A DNA stretch of 35,263 nt from assembly GCA_905182445.1 (NCBI GenBank), contig CAJJBM010000005.1:1-35263 (forward strand). Reading direction: 5' to 3'. Of the stretch, positions 8,818 through 19,613 are shown one piece after another. This DNA comes from Pelagibacteraceae bacterium AG-422-B15. Lineage in GTDB: Bacteria > Pseudomonadota > Alphaproteobacteria > Pelagibacterales > AG-422-B15. The notes under the pieces were generated by a model that made no database searches, was not told where the DNA came from, and saw only the letters and a program-made list of their open reading frames with translations. Each line of letters begins with the position of its first letter. Within the stretch, counting starts at the first letter, position 1. Both the position numbers and the translations under genes were made by a program.

Positions 8818-10275
8818 CTATTTAAGCATCTTAATATTTTTTTCAGTTTTTTCAGAATAAGGAGCTGATACTAACTTCCCTGCATTTAAAACGTTCTGAC
8901 CTTTTAAGACGGCTCTTTTGTGACTAAAATTTAGATAGCCATCTTTACCATGATAAGCGCCAGAACCACTGGGGCCAACACCTCCAAATGGAAGATCGTG
9001 CATAGAAAATTGAAAATTGACTTCGTTTATAACCATTTGACCACTAGTTGTTTTATTCAAAAGATCGTTGATTTCATTTTTATTCTCACCGAAATAATAA
9101 AGTGCTAATGCTTTTGGACTTTTATTAATATATTTAATAGTTTCACTAAAATTTTTATATTTTTTCACAGGAAAAATAGGTCCAAATATTTCATTTTGCA
9201 TAACTTCCATATCGTCTGTTACATTTAAAATTATTGTAGGTGGAATTTTATGATGTTCTTGTTGATCAAAGTCTTCATGAGCAGGATTAATTTGGATTAT
9301 CTCAGCCCCTTTTTCTTTTGCATCCTTAATGTAAGAATTAAGTCTTTCATAATGATTTAGATGAATTATCGAAGTATAATCTGGATTATTTTTAATTGTT
9401 GGGTACATTTCTGCTACTGATACTCTAACACTTTCAACAAAGTCTTGTTCTTTATCCTCTGGTACAAATATATAATCAGGTGCTATACAAATTTGTCCTG
9501 CATTAAATAGTTTTCCCATAATTATCTTATCAACGCTCTTTTTCATTTTAGCTTCTGAACTAATAACTACTGGGGATTTTCCTCCAAGTTCTAAAGTTAA
9601 GGGAACAAGGTTAGTTGCAGCCTCAGAGGCAATTTTTTTTGCAACTGAAGTGGAACCTGTGAATAAAAGATGATCAAACGCAAGGCCTGAAAAAATTTGT
9701 GATGTCTTTGGGCCACCATTAACAACTCTAACCTCATCAGATTTAAAATATTTGTTAATAAGTTTCTCTGTTAGTTCAGAAGTTTCTGGTACAAATTCAG
9801 ATAGCTTCATCATAGCATTGTTGCCTGCAGCAAATATTTCAACAAGCGGCGCTAAACTAAGGTTTAATGGAAAATTCCATGGAGCAATAATTCCAACTAC
9901 TCCATAAGGTTGAGATTGAACGTAAGCTTTACTTCCAAGTAGTCCTAATGGAAAATTAGGTTTTCTTTTTTCAGGCTTTGTCCATTTACGAATATTTTTT
10001 AATGCATGGTTGGCATTATTGATAACTGGCATAGTGTCAGATAATAAGCTCAATTGTTCATGCCGTGTTCCAAAGTCTTTTTCTAAAGCTCTATGAAAAG
10101 CATCCATGTTATCTTCAACTAAATTTTTTAGTCTATTAATGCGGTCGATTCTTTCATCTAGATTTGGATATAAACCTTCAGTGAATCTTTCTTTAAGAGT
10201 TGATAAAATTTGATTTAAGCTTTCTTTTGAAACCTCTTGATATTCTTCGCTAGCATTTACTCCACCTAAACCCAT
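8818..10275 (-). CDS. Aldehyde dehydrogenase, coniferyl-aldehyde dehydrogenase (CalB)-like
   Basis: The 485-residue protein oxidises an aldehyde to its acid with NAD(P)+. It has the Rossmann/substrate segment IIAPWNFPLN (129-138), the cofactor-binding FTGSTSVAKK, the general base Glu229 in LELGGKSP, the nucleophile Cys263 in NAGQICIAPDY, and the C-terminal EIFGPIFPV and LPFGGVGPSGSGAYHG motifs. The short N-terminal form and APWNFPLNLSLAPL segment fit the class 3/coniferyl-aldehyde dehydrogenase group, which also acts on medium-chain and fatty aldehydes. It lies convergent to parE and divergent to two crotonase genes; with the esterase, AtuC- and AtuD-like proteins it could feed aldehydes into acyl-CoA breakdown, which is inference. 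The substrate is unknown. Confidence 0.9.
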   Translation of the reverse strand: MGLGGVNASEEYQEVSKESLNQILSTLKERFTEGLYPNLDERIDRINRLKNLVEDNMDAFHRALEKDFGTRHEQLSLLSDTMPVINNANHALKNIRKWTKPEKRKPNFPLGLLGSKAYVQSQPYGVVGIIAPWNFPLNLSLAPLVEIFAAGNNAMMKLSEFVPETSELTEKLINKYFKSDEVRVVNGGPKTSQIFSGLAFDHLLFTGSTSVAKKIASEAATNLVPLTLELGGKSPVVISSEAKMKKSVDKIIMGKLFNAGQICIAPDYIFVPEDKEQDFVESVRVSVAEMYPTIKNNPDYTSIIHLNHYERLNSYIKDAKEKGAEIIQINPAHEDFDQQEHHKIPPTIILNVTDDMEVMQNEIFGPIFPVKKYKNFSETIKYINKSPKALALYYFGENKNEINDLLNKTTSGQMVINEVNFQFSMHDLPFGGVGPSGSGAYHGKDGYLNFSHKRAVLKGQNVLNAGKLVSAPYSEKTEKNIKMLK

Positions 10276-10432
10276 ATTTTTATCCTTAATTAATTATTAT
10301 CAAATATTATACCTATATTATTCTAAATAGTGTCATATTTTATTATTATTTAATCCTTTTATAATAGTTTTTTATTGTCTAAGTATTGATATATCTATAA
10401 ATTTCCGATGAATAACAATAATAATTTAAACT

Positions 10433-11119
10433 ATGCTAGCTAATATTAAAACTGACGAAAATGTCTCTATAATTACTTTAGACGATGGTAAAGCGAATGT
10501 TTTTTCGCCTACGATGATTTCAGAATTTAATTTATTGTTGGACCAAGTTCCAACAAATAAAGGCTCTCTTTTAATACACGGAAGACCTGGAATGTTTTCA
10601 GCTGGTTTTGATTTAAAGGTTATGATGTCAGGCTCAGAACCTGCGGTACAAATGGTTCAATCTGGCTTTACAATGTTAAAACGAGTATTCTCTTTCCCGC
10701 GCCCTGTAGTTGCTGCATGCTCAGGTCATGCAATTGCACTTGGTGCATTTTTGTTATGTAGTAGTGATCATCGAATTGGTGCTAAGGGTGAATATAAGGT
10801 TGGTGCTAATGAACTTAGAAATAATATGATCGTACCAACACCATTACTTGAAATTGCAAAATTTAAACTAAATAAATCTCACAAACAAAGAGCAATATTG
10901 AATGCAGAAATGTATTCAATTGAAGATGCTGTAGAACCTGGCTATTTAGATGAAGTAGTTGATGCAGATAAAGTTTTTGAAACTGCTCTAGCAAAAGCAA
11001 AGGATTTAGCTGTTTTAGCTCATCCCCAATACAATGAAACTAAAAAACTTGATCAAGCTGATGTTATTCAAAAAATAAGTGATGGAATTGATCAAATAAC
11101 TGATGTTGTAGCAAGGTAA
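10433..11119 (+). CDS. Crotonase-fold (enoyl-CoA hydratase/isomerase family) protein, short type
   Basis: At 228 residues this belongs to the crotonase superfamily: acyl-CoA oxyanion-hole segments FSAGFDLK (55-62) and ACSGHAIALGAFLL (95-108) are clear. The first catalytic Glu of hydratases (Glu144 in rat crotonase, in a GCELA context) is replaced by Phe106 in LGAFLL; a Glu at 127 (GANELRNN) is near the position of the second Glu. A single acidic residue is more typical of delta3-delta2 enoyl-CoA isomerases, so hydratase activity is doubtful. It is followed after 6 bases by a second crotonase gene, so they form an operon. The 157-bp upstream region is very A+T rich and holds the promoter. Confidence 0.82.
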   Translation: MLANIKTDENVSIITLDDGKANVFSPTMISEFNLLLDQVPTNKGSLLIHGRPGMFSAGFDLKVMMSGSEPAVQMVQSGFTMLKRVFSFPRPVVAACSGHAIALGAFLLCSSDHRIGAKGEYKVGANELRNNMIVPTPLLEIAKFKLNKSHKQRAILNAEMYSIEDAVEPGYLDEVVDADKVFETALAKAKDLAVLAHPQYNETKKLDQADVIQKISDGIDQITDVVAR

Positions 11120-11125
11120 AAGAAT

Positions 11126-11920
11126 ATGAGTGAGGTAATTAAATTTGAAGTTAATAAAGATAATGTTGCTATCTTAACATTAAATGATCCAGGAAAGTTA
11201 AATGCACTTTCTTTAGATATGATTACTCAGATCCATACTAAAATCAAAGATATTAACGAAGGAAAAACTACTGCTCGTTGTTTAGTAATTACAGGAGAAG
11301 GCAAGGGATTTTGTTCTGGCGCAAACTTAGTTGATAATCCCGGTTCAACTGATTTTTCAAAACTAGATATGGGAGCTGCTTTAAATAGTCACTATCACCC
11401 AATGCTTATAGATTTAAAAAACTTAAATATACCATTCATAACTGCAGTTAATGGGCCTGCTGCCGGTGCCGGTTGCTCATTAGCTATTTTTGGTGATCTA
11501 GTTTATGCATCTAAATCATCTTATTTTTATCAGGCATTTAAATTTATTGGTTTAGTTCCAGACGCTGGCTCAACATATGTATTAACAAGAAAAATTGGAA
11601 TGGCCAGAGCAATGGAATTATCAATGCTTGGTGAAAAACTTTCATCAGAAAAAGCACTTTCATGGGGATTGATTAATAATGTTTTTGATGATGCAAGTTT
11701 TATGACTGAAGTTATGCAAATTGCAGCTGAAATTGCAAGTGGTCCAACTGTTGCTTATCGTCTAATGCGAAAATTATACTGGGATAGTTTATCTAATGAT
11801 TTTGAGACTCAGCTTTCCGCGGAAAGTGCGGCACAGACGATAGCAGGAAAGACTGAAGATTGTTATAATGGAGTTATATCTTTTCTTCAAAAAAAGAAGC
11901 CTGACTTCCAAGGTAAATAA
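11126..11920 (+). CDS. Enoyl-CoA hydratase/isomerase family protein, PaaG-like
   Basis: This 264-residue crotonase-fold protein has ITGEGKGFCSGANL (55-68) and NGPAAGAGCSLAIFGD (109-124) as oxyanion-hole loops. The Glu144 position is Ser118, and the downstream segment FIGLVPDAGST carries Asp146. An Asp in a GL(V/I)PD segment with no first Glu is the pattern of PaaG-type 1,2-epoxyphenylacetyl-CoA isomerases and related enoyl-CoA isomerases, so isomerisation rather than hydration is likely. It shares an operon with the preceding gene. Its stop codon directly abuts the stop codon of tgt on the other strand. No phenylacetate genes are present, so a PaaG role itself is not supported by context. Confidence 0.85.
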   Translation: MSEVIKFEVNKDNVAILTLNDPGKLNALSLDMITQIHTKIKDINEGKTTARCLVITGEGKGFCSGANLVDNPGSTDFSKLDMGAALNSHYHPMLIDLKNLNIPFITAVNGPAAGAGCSLAIFGDLVYASKSSYFYQAFKFIGLVPDAGSTYVLTRKIGMARAMELSMLGEKLSSEKALSWGLINNVFDDASFMTEVMQIAAEIASGPTVAYRLMRKLYWDSLSNDFETQLSAESAAQTIAGKTEDCYNGVISFLQKKKPDFQGK

Positions 11921-14051
<2,131 letters not shown>

Positions 14052-14254
14052 TTAATTGTTAAATGTCAGCAACGTGGCCGACGCGTTATTAAAAACTGGA
14101 TCTTACTGTTTAATATGGCTTATTCAAGTATCAAAGTGCCTAGTACACTTACATGTTTTATAACGATAATTGCATTGCACTCTCAAAGTGCCTTGTTTAA
14201 GTGGTCATTCCATGAACACAACAAGTAAAAATAAAAAAACAGAGGGGTGTTTCA
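14052..14254. other. Intergenic region with an 11-bp direct repeat
   Basis: No coding region is supported here. TCAAAGTGCCT occurs at 14131-14141 and again at 14183-14193, 52 bases apart; the first copy lies next to a small AAGTG/CACTT hairpin. A locally G+C-rich patch (CGTGGCCGACGCG, about 14084-14096) sits just upstream of queA. The region is the only long spacer in a compact stretch and must carry the queA promoter and the end of the nfeD transcript. Confidence 0.4.
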
Positions 14255-14539
14255 TTAATAATTATTAATATCTTTATTTGAGGAACCCTTTTTCCAAATT
14301 TTGGATAAGAAGAAAGAAATTATAACACTGATTACAGACCAAATTAGAATTAACAAGTACCAACTAACAGTTGAAGAATAGCTAGATCCTAAAATAAATA
14401 TTGACATCAAAGCAGCAGCGAGACCCATCGGAAGGAATACAATTAATGAGCCATCAGTTAACTCTAAAAGTAAAAAAATTACGGCAAATATTAACCAAAC
14501 TTGATAAAAATAAATCCAATAATTAATAAAAGAGATCAT
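14255..14539 (-). CDS. NfeD-like membrane protein, lacking the soluble OB domain
   Basis: The start at 14539 (MISFINYWIYFYQVWLIF) gives 94 residues and places the gene 16 bases after the SPFH gene; a start 21 codons earlier would overlap that gene and adds an unlikely basic leader. The protein has three to four hydrophobic segments (about 8-28, 33-52 and 58-80), including LLLELTDGSLIVFLPMGLAA, typical of the membrane part of NfeD/YbbJ. NfeD proteins partner SPFH proteins in membranes. The C-terminal OB-fold domain found in short NfeD proteins (about 150 residues) is missing: the chain ends 18 residues after the last membrane segment. Confidence 0.75.
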   Translation of the reverse strand: MISFINYWIYFYQVWLIFAVIFLLLELTDGSLIVFLPMGLAAALMSIFILGSSYSSTVSWYLLILIWSVISVIISFFLSKIWKKGSSNKDINNY

Positions 14540-14555
14540 ATGTATATTCTTTAAA

Positions 14556-15464
14556 CTATTTCTCTTTTTTGGGAAGATTTTCCAGAAAAGAATAAGCTGC
14601 ACTAAAAACTTGTGTCATTTCAGATGGTAATATTAGTGTTTTTGAGTTACTTGATGACGCAAGTTCACCAATAGCACTAACCTGTCTCTTTGCTATTTCA
14701 AAATCAACTGCAACTTTTCCATTACCAGCTATTGCTTCTGCTAATAATTTAGTTTGCTCTGCATCAGCGTCCGCTTTTACTTTTACTGCATACGCATCAG
14801 CATCAGCAGTAAGCTTAACTGCATCAGCTTGTTTTGAAGCTTCATATAGAGCGGCATCAGCTTTTAGTTGTATCGAAACTTTTTCACCTTCCGCTGTTGC
14901 AATTGTAGCACGCTTAGTTCTTTCGGCATTTAACTGTTGTCTTTGAGCTTCTTTTGTAGCATCGTCTATAATTACATCAGTAATTTCTGTACGTGTAATT
15001 TCAATGCCCCATATTTCAGCAGCTTTACTTATATTTGTAGCTATTTCAGCATTCATTGCATCTCTACTAGATTGCAGTTCATCTAGTTCAAGTTTACCTG
15101 CCGCAGATCTAACGATTGATGAAGCGGCATTTTTTAACGCATCGTCTACATTTCTTATTCTATAAACTGAATTAGCTGCATCTGTTACCCTGTAAAACAC
15201 AATTGTTTCCAGCTTAACTTCTACATTATCTCGAGTAATTACAGATATTTCTTGTTTTGCTAATTGTCTTTCTAAAATACTAACTCTGTGGGCAACACGC
15301 TCTATATACGGGACAATTATTGATAAGCCTGCATATAAAGTTTTTGAATACTTACCTAATCTTTCAATTACCAATACTTCTGATTGACGAACAATCTTAA
15401 TACCAAGATAGAGTGTTAAGAGAGTTATAAAAACAATTAGAAGCGTTATAAAAGTTGTTAGCAT
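14556..15464 (-). CDS. qmcA: SPFH/stomatin-family membrane protein (QmcA/paraslipin type)
   Basis: The 302-residue protein has one N-terminal membrane segment (3-23), then the SPFH/band 7 domain: SEVLVIERLGKYSKTLYAGL, ISVITRDNVEVKLETIVFYRV, SSIVRSAAGKLELDEL, and EITDVIIDDATKEAQRQQ. A long Ala/Glu/Lys-rich helix (about 170-245, with repeats of ADADA and KADAD) should form a coiled coil for oligomer rings. Length and order match E. coli QmcA and its neighbours. It is followed by an nfeD gene, the standard partner. The role is in membrane microdomain organisation or protease (FtsH) control; the specific client is unknown. Confidence 0.92.
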   Translation of the reverse strand: MLTTFITLLIVFITLLTLYLGIKIVRQSEVLVIERLGKYSKTLYAGLSIIVPYIERVAHRVSILERQLAKQEISVITRDNVEVKLETIVFYRVTDAANSVYRIRNVDDALKNAASSIVRSAAGKLELDELQSSRDAMNAEIATNISKAAEIWGIEITRTEITDVIIDDATKEAQRQQLNAERTKRATIATAEGEKVSIQLKADAALYEASKQADAVKLTADADAYAVKVKADADAEQTKLLAEAIAGNGKVAVDFEIAKRQVSAIGELASSSNSKTLILPSEMTQVFSAAYSFLENLPKKEK

Positions 15465-15703
15465 AAAATCCTTTATTTATAATTTTATAAGTTAATGGGT
15501 TTAGGTAATAAACAAAAATATGAAAATTGATATTTGCCAACCTATAATTGCATCACTCATAAAGAAATCATATCTCAGATAAGCAAAAAAGCAATTAAAC
15601 GTAATAGTGCGTATAATCCGTGGTGGATTTGTGCTACAATTGTGGCAATCGGAGATATGAGAGACACTTAAGTTGTTGATTATAATGAAGAAACGAGATT
15701 AAT
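15465..15703. other. Intergenic region between the SPFH gene and the cyclophilin gene
   Basis: It must hold the promoter of the minus-strand SPFH gene. It also contains a plus-strand open frame from TTG at 15534 to TAA at 15671 (45 codons, including KKAIKRNSAYNPWWICATIV), with no clear SD and no relative that I recognise, and a small AATCC/GGATT hairpin near 15616-15630. The G+C content here is slightly higher than in the other spacers. I cannot assign a function; a small RNA is possible. Confidence 0.3.
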
Positions 15704-16261
15704 TTAAATATCAGCAACAACCTTAACTGAAATCATCTTATCTGGATCAGTAACTTCACCGCCTTGACCAGATCCTTTTTTTAAACCGTCAATAAGTTCC
15801 ATACCTTTAACAACTTGTCCAAAGACTGTATATTGCTCATCTAAGTGTGGAGTTGGACCAAAACAGATAAAAAATTGACTATTCGCAGAGTCTGGTGCCG
15901 AAGTTCTTGCCATTGAAACTGTCCCTCTTATATGCGAGGTTTTATTAAATTCAGCTTTTAGATCAGGCTTACTTGAGCCTCCTGTTCCATTTCCAAATTG
16001 ACCATCGCCAGTTTGTGCCATAAAGCCATCAATAACTCTATGAAAAGGGACGCCATCATAGAAACCCTCGCGTGCTAACTCTTTAATTCTTTCGACATGC
16101 CCTGGAGCAACATCAGGTAAAAGTTCAATATAAACATCGCCACTAGTTAATTCAATTTTAATACTGTTCTCCGGATCATTTACCATAATATGTTCTTCCT
16201 GCCCTAAAGCTGATGTGTTTAAAAAAATAAAAATAGTTAAAAATTTTAAAATAGATTTCAT
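15704..16261 (-). CDS. Periplasmic cyclophilin-type peptidyl-prolyl cis-trans isomerase
   Basis: The 185-residue protein begins with a signal peptide (MKSILKFLTIFIFLNTSALG), so it is a periplasmic or secreted folding catalyst for Xaa-Pro bonds. The cyclophilin core is clear: FHRVIDGFMAQTGD with the catalytic Arg and Phe, GTVSMARTS-PDSANSQFFI, and LDEQYTVFGQVVKGMELID. Length fits exported single-domain cyclophilins such as PpiA. Its ATG shares one base with the coaD stop (TAATG), so the two are translationally coupled; this ppi-coaD-gyrA order is common in Alphaproteobacteria. Confidence 0.95.
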   Translation of the reverse strand: MKSILKFLTIFIFLNTSALGQEEHIMVNDPENSIKIELTSGDVYIELLPDVAPGHVERIKELAREGFYDGVPFHRVIDGFMAQTGDGQFGNGTGGSSKPDLKAEFNKTSHIRGTVSMARTSAPDSANSQFFICFGPTPHLDEQYTVFGQVVKGMELIDGLKKGSGQGGEVTDPDKMISVKVVADI

Positions 16262-16737
16262 TAGAATCTTTCTTTTAATTTATTAGTAACATTAGTACTA
16301 GTAAATTTTGATATATCTCCACCTAGTCGGGCAATATCTTTTACAAAGTTAGATGAAATTGGTTGGTTTTGTGGCTCTGCCATTAAAAAAACTGTTTCAA
16401 TATCCGGATTCATCGTTCTATTCATGCCAAGCATTTGAAATTCATACTCAAAATCGGAAACAACTCTTAAGCCTCTTACTAAAATTCTCGCATCTAACGA
16501 GCTAGCAAGATCAATAAGTAAATTGTTAAAAGAAATAACTTTGATATTTTTTATAGAGTTAAACTCATGATCAATCATTTCTTTTCTTTCATCTAATGAG
16601 AAAAGTGTTTTTTTATGGGGGCTATCTGCGACAGCAACATAAAGCTCATCCCATAAATTTGCAGCTCTATTAATTATGTCGCTATGCCCTTTATGAATGG
16701 GATCAAATGTTCCGGGATATATTGCAATTCTTTTCAT
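16261..16737 (-). CDS. coaD: Phosphopantetheine adenylyltransferase
   Basis: The 158-residue enzyme joins 4'-phosphopantetheine and ATP to dephospho-CoA, the penultimate step of coenzyme A synthesis. It has the nucleotidyltransferase motif YPGTFDPIHKGHSDII with Thr10 and His18, RGLRVVSDFEYEFQM for substrate binding, and the C-terminal PISSNFVKDIARLGGD. Length is normal. It lies 40 bases downstream of gyrA and overlaps the cyclophilin gene by one base. Confidence 0.97.
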   Translation of the reverse strand: MKRIAIYPGTFDPIHKGHSDIINRAANLWDELYVAVADSPHKKTLFSLDERKEMIDHEFNSIKNIKVISFNNLLIDLASSLDARILVRGLRVVSDFEYEFQMLGMNRTMNPDIETVFLMAEPQNQPISSNFVKDIARLGGDISKFTSTNVTNKLKERF

Positions 16738-16777
16738 ATCAAAATTATATAACTAATACTTAAATTGCTCTAGTAAA

Positions 16778-19489
16778 TTATTCGGCATCTATTTCAACTC
16801 TAGACGCAGAAACCACTTTTTCTTCATCTGATGTTTTAAATATATTGACACCTTGAGTATTTCTACCTGCAACTCTAACATCTTTAACTGGACATCTAAT
16901 TAATTGACCAGATTTTGTAATCAGCATTATATCATCTGCATTTTCAATTTGAAATGAAGCTAAGACATTTCCATTTCTTGCTGAAGTAGTGATACATTTT
17001 ATACCTGAGCCACCTCGATTTGTTATTCTAAATTGATACGAAGATGTTCTTTTACCAAAACCATTTTCTGTAAGGGTAAGTATAAATTGTTCGCGAGCCT
17101 GCATTTCAGAGAACATATCTTCTGTTAAATTAACTGTCTCTATATTGTTCTCATCATTGTCTATATCGTCGTCGTCATCAATATTTTCATTTTTCTTATC
17201 TCTTTGCATTTTTAAGTAAGCTTTAATTTCAGCGCTACTTGATTCAGTGTGTGATAAAATTGATACAGAAATAATCTTATCATTTGAAGAGAGTTTAATT
17301 CCTCTTACTCCCTCAGAAGTTCTACTCTTAGTGGTTCTTAATTTAGATACAGGAGTTCTTATACATTTTCCTTCTGATGTAGTTAATAGATAATCATCAT
17401 CATCAGAACATACTTTGACACCAACAATAGAATTATTTGATGACAATTTCATTGCAATCTTTCCACTTGTTTGAATCCTTTTAAAATCATCCAGACTATT
17501 TTTTCTAATAGTGCCATTAGCTGTAGTAAAAATTAAATACAATTCCTTGTCTAACGATGCCTTGCTTTCAGGCAAGACCAATATACTTGAAAGTTGACTA
17601 CTTTCCTTCATCTCCAATAGATTGACTATGGCCTTACCTTTGGCTGTAACTGATGACTCCGGAATTTTCCAGGTCTTAAGTTTATAGACAATTCCAGTTG
17701 AGGTAAAAAATAACATGTTATCATGAGTACTTGCCGTAAATACTTGTGTAACAAAATCTTCTTCACTGGTTTTCATTCCAGATCTACCTTTGCCACCTCT
17801 TTTTTGAGCACGATACATTTCCAAAGGAACTCTTTTAATGTAACCTGAATTAGAAACGCTTACAACCATGTCGCTTTTTTGAACAAGATCTTCCTGATCA
17901 AAATCGGTAAGTTCTATTTCAGTAATATTTGTCTTTCTTGGAGTCGCAAACTGCCCCTTAACATCAATAAGTTCATCTTCAATTACTTTTGATAAAATTT
18001 CTTTATTTGTAAGGATTTCAAGAAAACCATTAATACTCTTAGATAACTCTTTTAGTTCTGCTTCAATTTCATTTTTTCCTAAAGCTGTTAATCTTTGCAA
18101 TCTAAGTTCGAGTATTGCCTTAGCCTGTTCTTCTGTTAAGTAAATTTCATCTTCATTTATGATTTGCCTTGGATCATCAACGATAGCAAGTAAATCAGCA
18201 ATATCTGCATTTTTCCACTTCGTTTTTACAAGCTCTCTTTTGGCATCTGCAGGATCTTTAGATTTTTTTATAATTTCAATAACTTTATCTACATTAGCAA
18301 TTGCTATACCTAAACCAATTAACAGGTGAGCTCTGTCTCTTGCTTTATTAAGATCAAATTTTGTTCTATTTGTTATAATCTCAATTCTAAATTTGATAAA
18401 ACTAGAAAGGAATTCTTTAATTCCCATAAGTTTTGGTCGACCCCCAGTTAATGCTAATGCATTAACTCCGTATGAGGATTGTAAGGGTGTGTACCTGTAT
18501 AGCTTATTTAGAATTACATTTGCTATTACGCCCTTCTTAAGCTCAATTACAACTCTTACTCCATCTCTATCAGACTCATCTCTAAGATCACTAATGCCTT
18601 CAATCTTCTTATCCCTTACAAGCTCAGCAATTCTCTGTATCAAAATTGATTTGTTTACCTGATATGGTATTTCAGAAAAAATAATTGCATCTCTATCAGT
18701 TTTAAATTCCTCTATAGTACTTTTTGCTTGAACTATAATTGAACCTCTTCCAGTTTTTTGTGAAACTTTAATAGTATTGGTTCCAACTATTGTTCCACCA
18801 GTTGGAAAATCTGGACCTTTAATGTGACTATATATTTCGCTATCACTAATATCTTCATTTTTTAGAAGAGCTATCGTAGCATCGATTACTTCGCCTAAAT
18901 TATGAGGTAAAATATTTGTTGCCATACCTACAGCAATACCACCCGCACCGTTTACTAAAAGATTTGGATACTTTGACGGTAAAACCGTTGGTTCATGTTC
19001 TGATTCGTCATAGTTTGCTCTAAACTCAACTGTTTCTTTATCAATATCGTCTAGAAGATACTTGGCAATTTTATGCATTCGTACTTCTGTATATCTCATG
19101 GCTGCAGCTCTATCTCCATCCATAGATCCAAAGTTTCCTTGTCCATCAATGAGTGGTAGACGCATAGAAAAATCTTGAGCAAGTCGAACTAAAGCATCAT
19201 AAACTGATTGGTCACCGTGAGGGTGATATTTACCAATTACATCACCGACAACCCTTGCACTTTTTCTATATTGCTTATTCCATTCATAGCCCGCTTCATA
19301 CATCGCATAAAGAATCCTTCTATGGACAGGCTTAAGACCGTCTCTGACGTCAGGTAAAGCCCTACTCACAATTACGCTCATTGCATAATCTAAGTAAGAA
19401 TTTTGCATCTCAGTATCTATAGAGGTAGGTATAATAGATTTATCTACAGCAGGTACATTGGCAGGAATATCGTCAATTGAATCAGTCAA
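16778..19489 (-). CDS. gyrA: DNA gyrase subunit A
   Basis: The 903-residue protein is the breakage-reunion subunit of gyrase. The catalytic Tyr133 is in AAAMRYTEVRM, preceded by ALPDVRDGLKPVHRRIL. The C-terminal beta-pinwheel carries a GyrA box (QKRGGKG), which marks it as GyrA rather than ParC. An acidic linker rich in Asp/Asn (roughly residues 765-785) interrupts the C-terminal domain. In the quinolone-resistance region the sequence is HPHGDQSVYDAL: Gln94 stands where E. coli has Ser83, while Asp98 (Asp87) is kept. It has its own upstream region after the ssb terminator and is followed closely by coaD. Confidence 0.98.
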   Translation of the reverse strand: MTDSIDDIPANVPAVDKSIIPTSIDTEMQNSYLDYAMSVIVSRALPDVRDGLKPVHRRILYAMYEAGYEWNKQYRKSARVVGDVIGKYHPHGDQSVYDALVRLAQDFSMRLPLIDGQGNFGSMDGDRAAAMRYTEVRMHKIAKYLLDDIDKETVEFRANYDESEHEPTVLPSKYPNLLVNGAGGIAVGMATNILPHNLGEVIDATIALLKNEDISDSEIYSHIKGPDFPTGGTIVGTNTIKVSQKTGRGSIIVQAKSTIEEFKTDRDAIIFSEIPYQVNKSILIQRIAELVRDKKIEGISDLRDESDRDGVRVVIELKKGVIANVILNKLYRYTPLQSSYGVNALALTGGRPKLMGIKEFLSSFIKFRIEIITNRTKFDLNKARDRAHLLIGLGIAIANVDKVIEIIKKSKDPADAKRELVKTKWKNADIADLLAIVDDPRQIINEDEIYLTEEQAKAILELRLQRLTALGKNEIEAELKELSKSINGFLEILTNKEILSKVIEDELIDVKGQFATPRKTNITEIELTDFDQEDLVQKSDMVVSVSNSGYIKRVPLEMYRAQKRGGKGRSGMKTSEEDFVTQVFTASTHDNMLFFTSTGIVYKLKTWKIPESSVTAKGKAIVNLLEMKESSQLSSILVLPESKASLDKELYLIFTTANGTIRKNSLDDFKRIQTSGKIAMKLSSNNSIVGVKVCSDDDDYLLTTSEGKCIRTPVSKLRTTKSRTSEGVRGIKLSSNDKIISVSILSHTESSSAEIKAYLKMQRDKKNENIDDDDDIDNDENNIETVNLTEDMFSEMQAREQFILTLTENGFGKRTSSYQFRITNRGGSGIKCITTSARNGNVLASFQIENADDIMLITKSGQLIRCPVKDVRVAGRNTQGVNIFKTSDEEKVVSASRVEIDAE

Positions 19490-19510
19490 AAAAATAACCT
19501 TAGAAAAGCA

Positions 19511-19543
19511 TTAAAAACCCTGAAAAATCAACATTTTTAGGGT
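19511..19543 (-). terminator. Intrinsic terminator of ssb
   Basis: Read on the minus strand, ACCCTAAAAA pairs with TTTTTCAGGGT around a short loop, with one mismatch, and is followed directly by TTTTTAA. This is a standard rho-independent terminator located between ssb (stop at 19614) and gyrA (start at 19489), so gyrA is probably transcribed separately. Confidence 0.75.
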
Positions 19544-19613
19544 AAATAAAATAGTGTTAATTAAAGCTAATTATAGCAGAAAAAGAATGAATTATCGATG
19601 AAAATTAAAAGAT

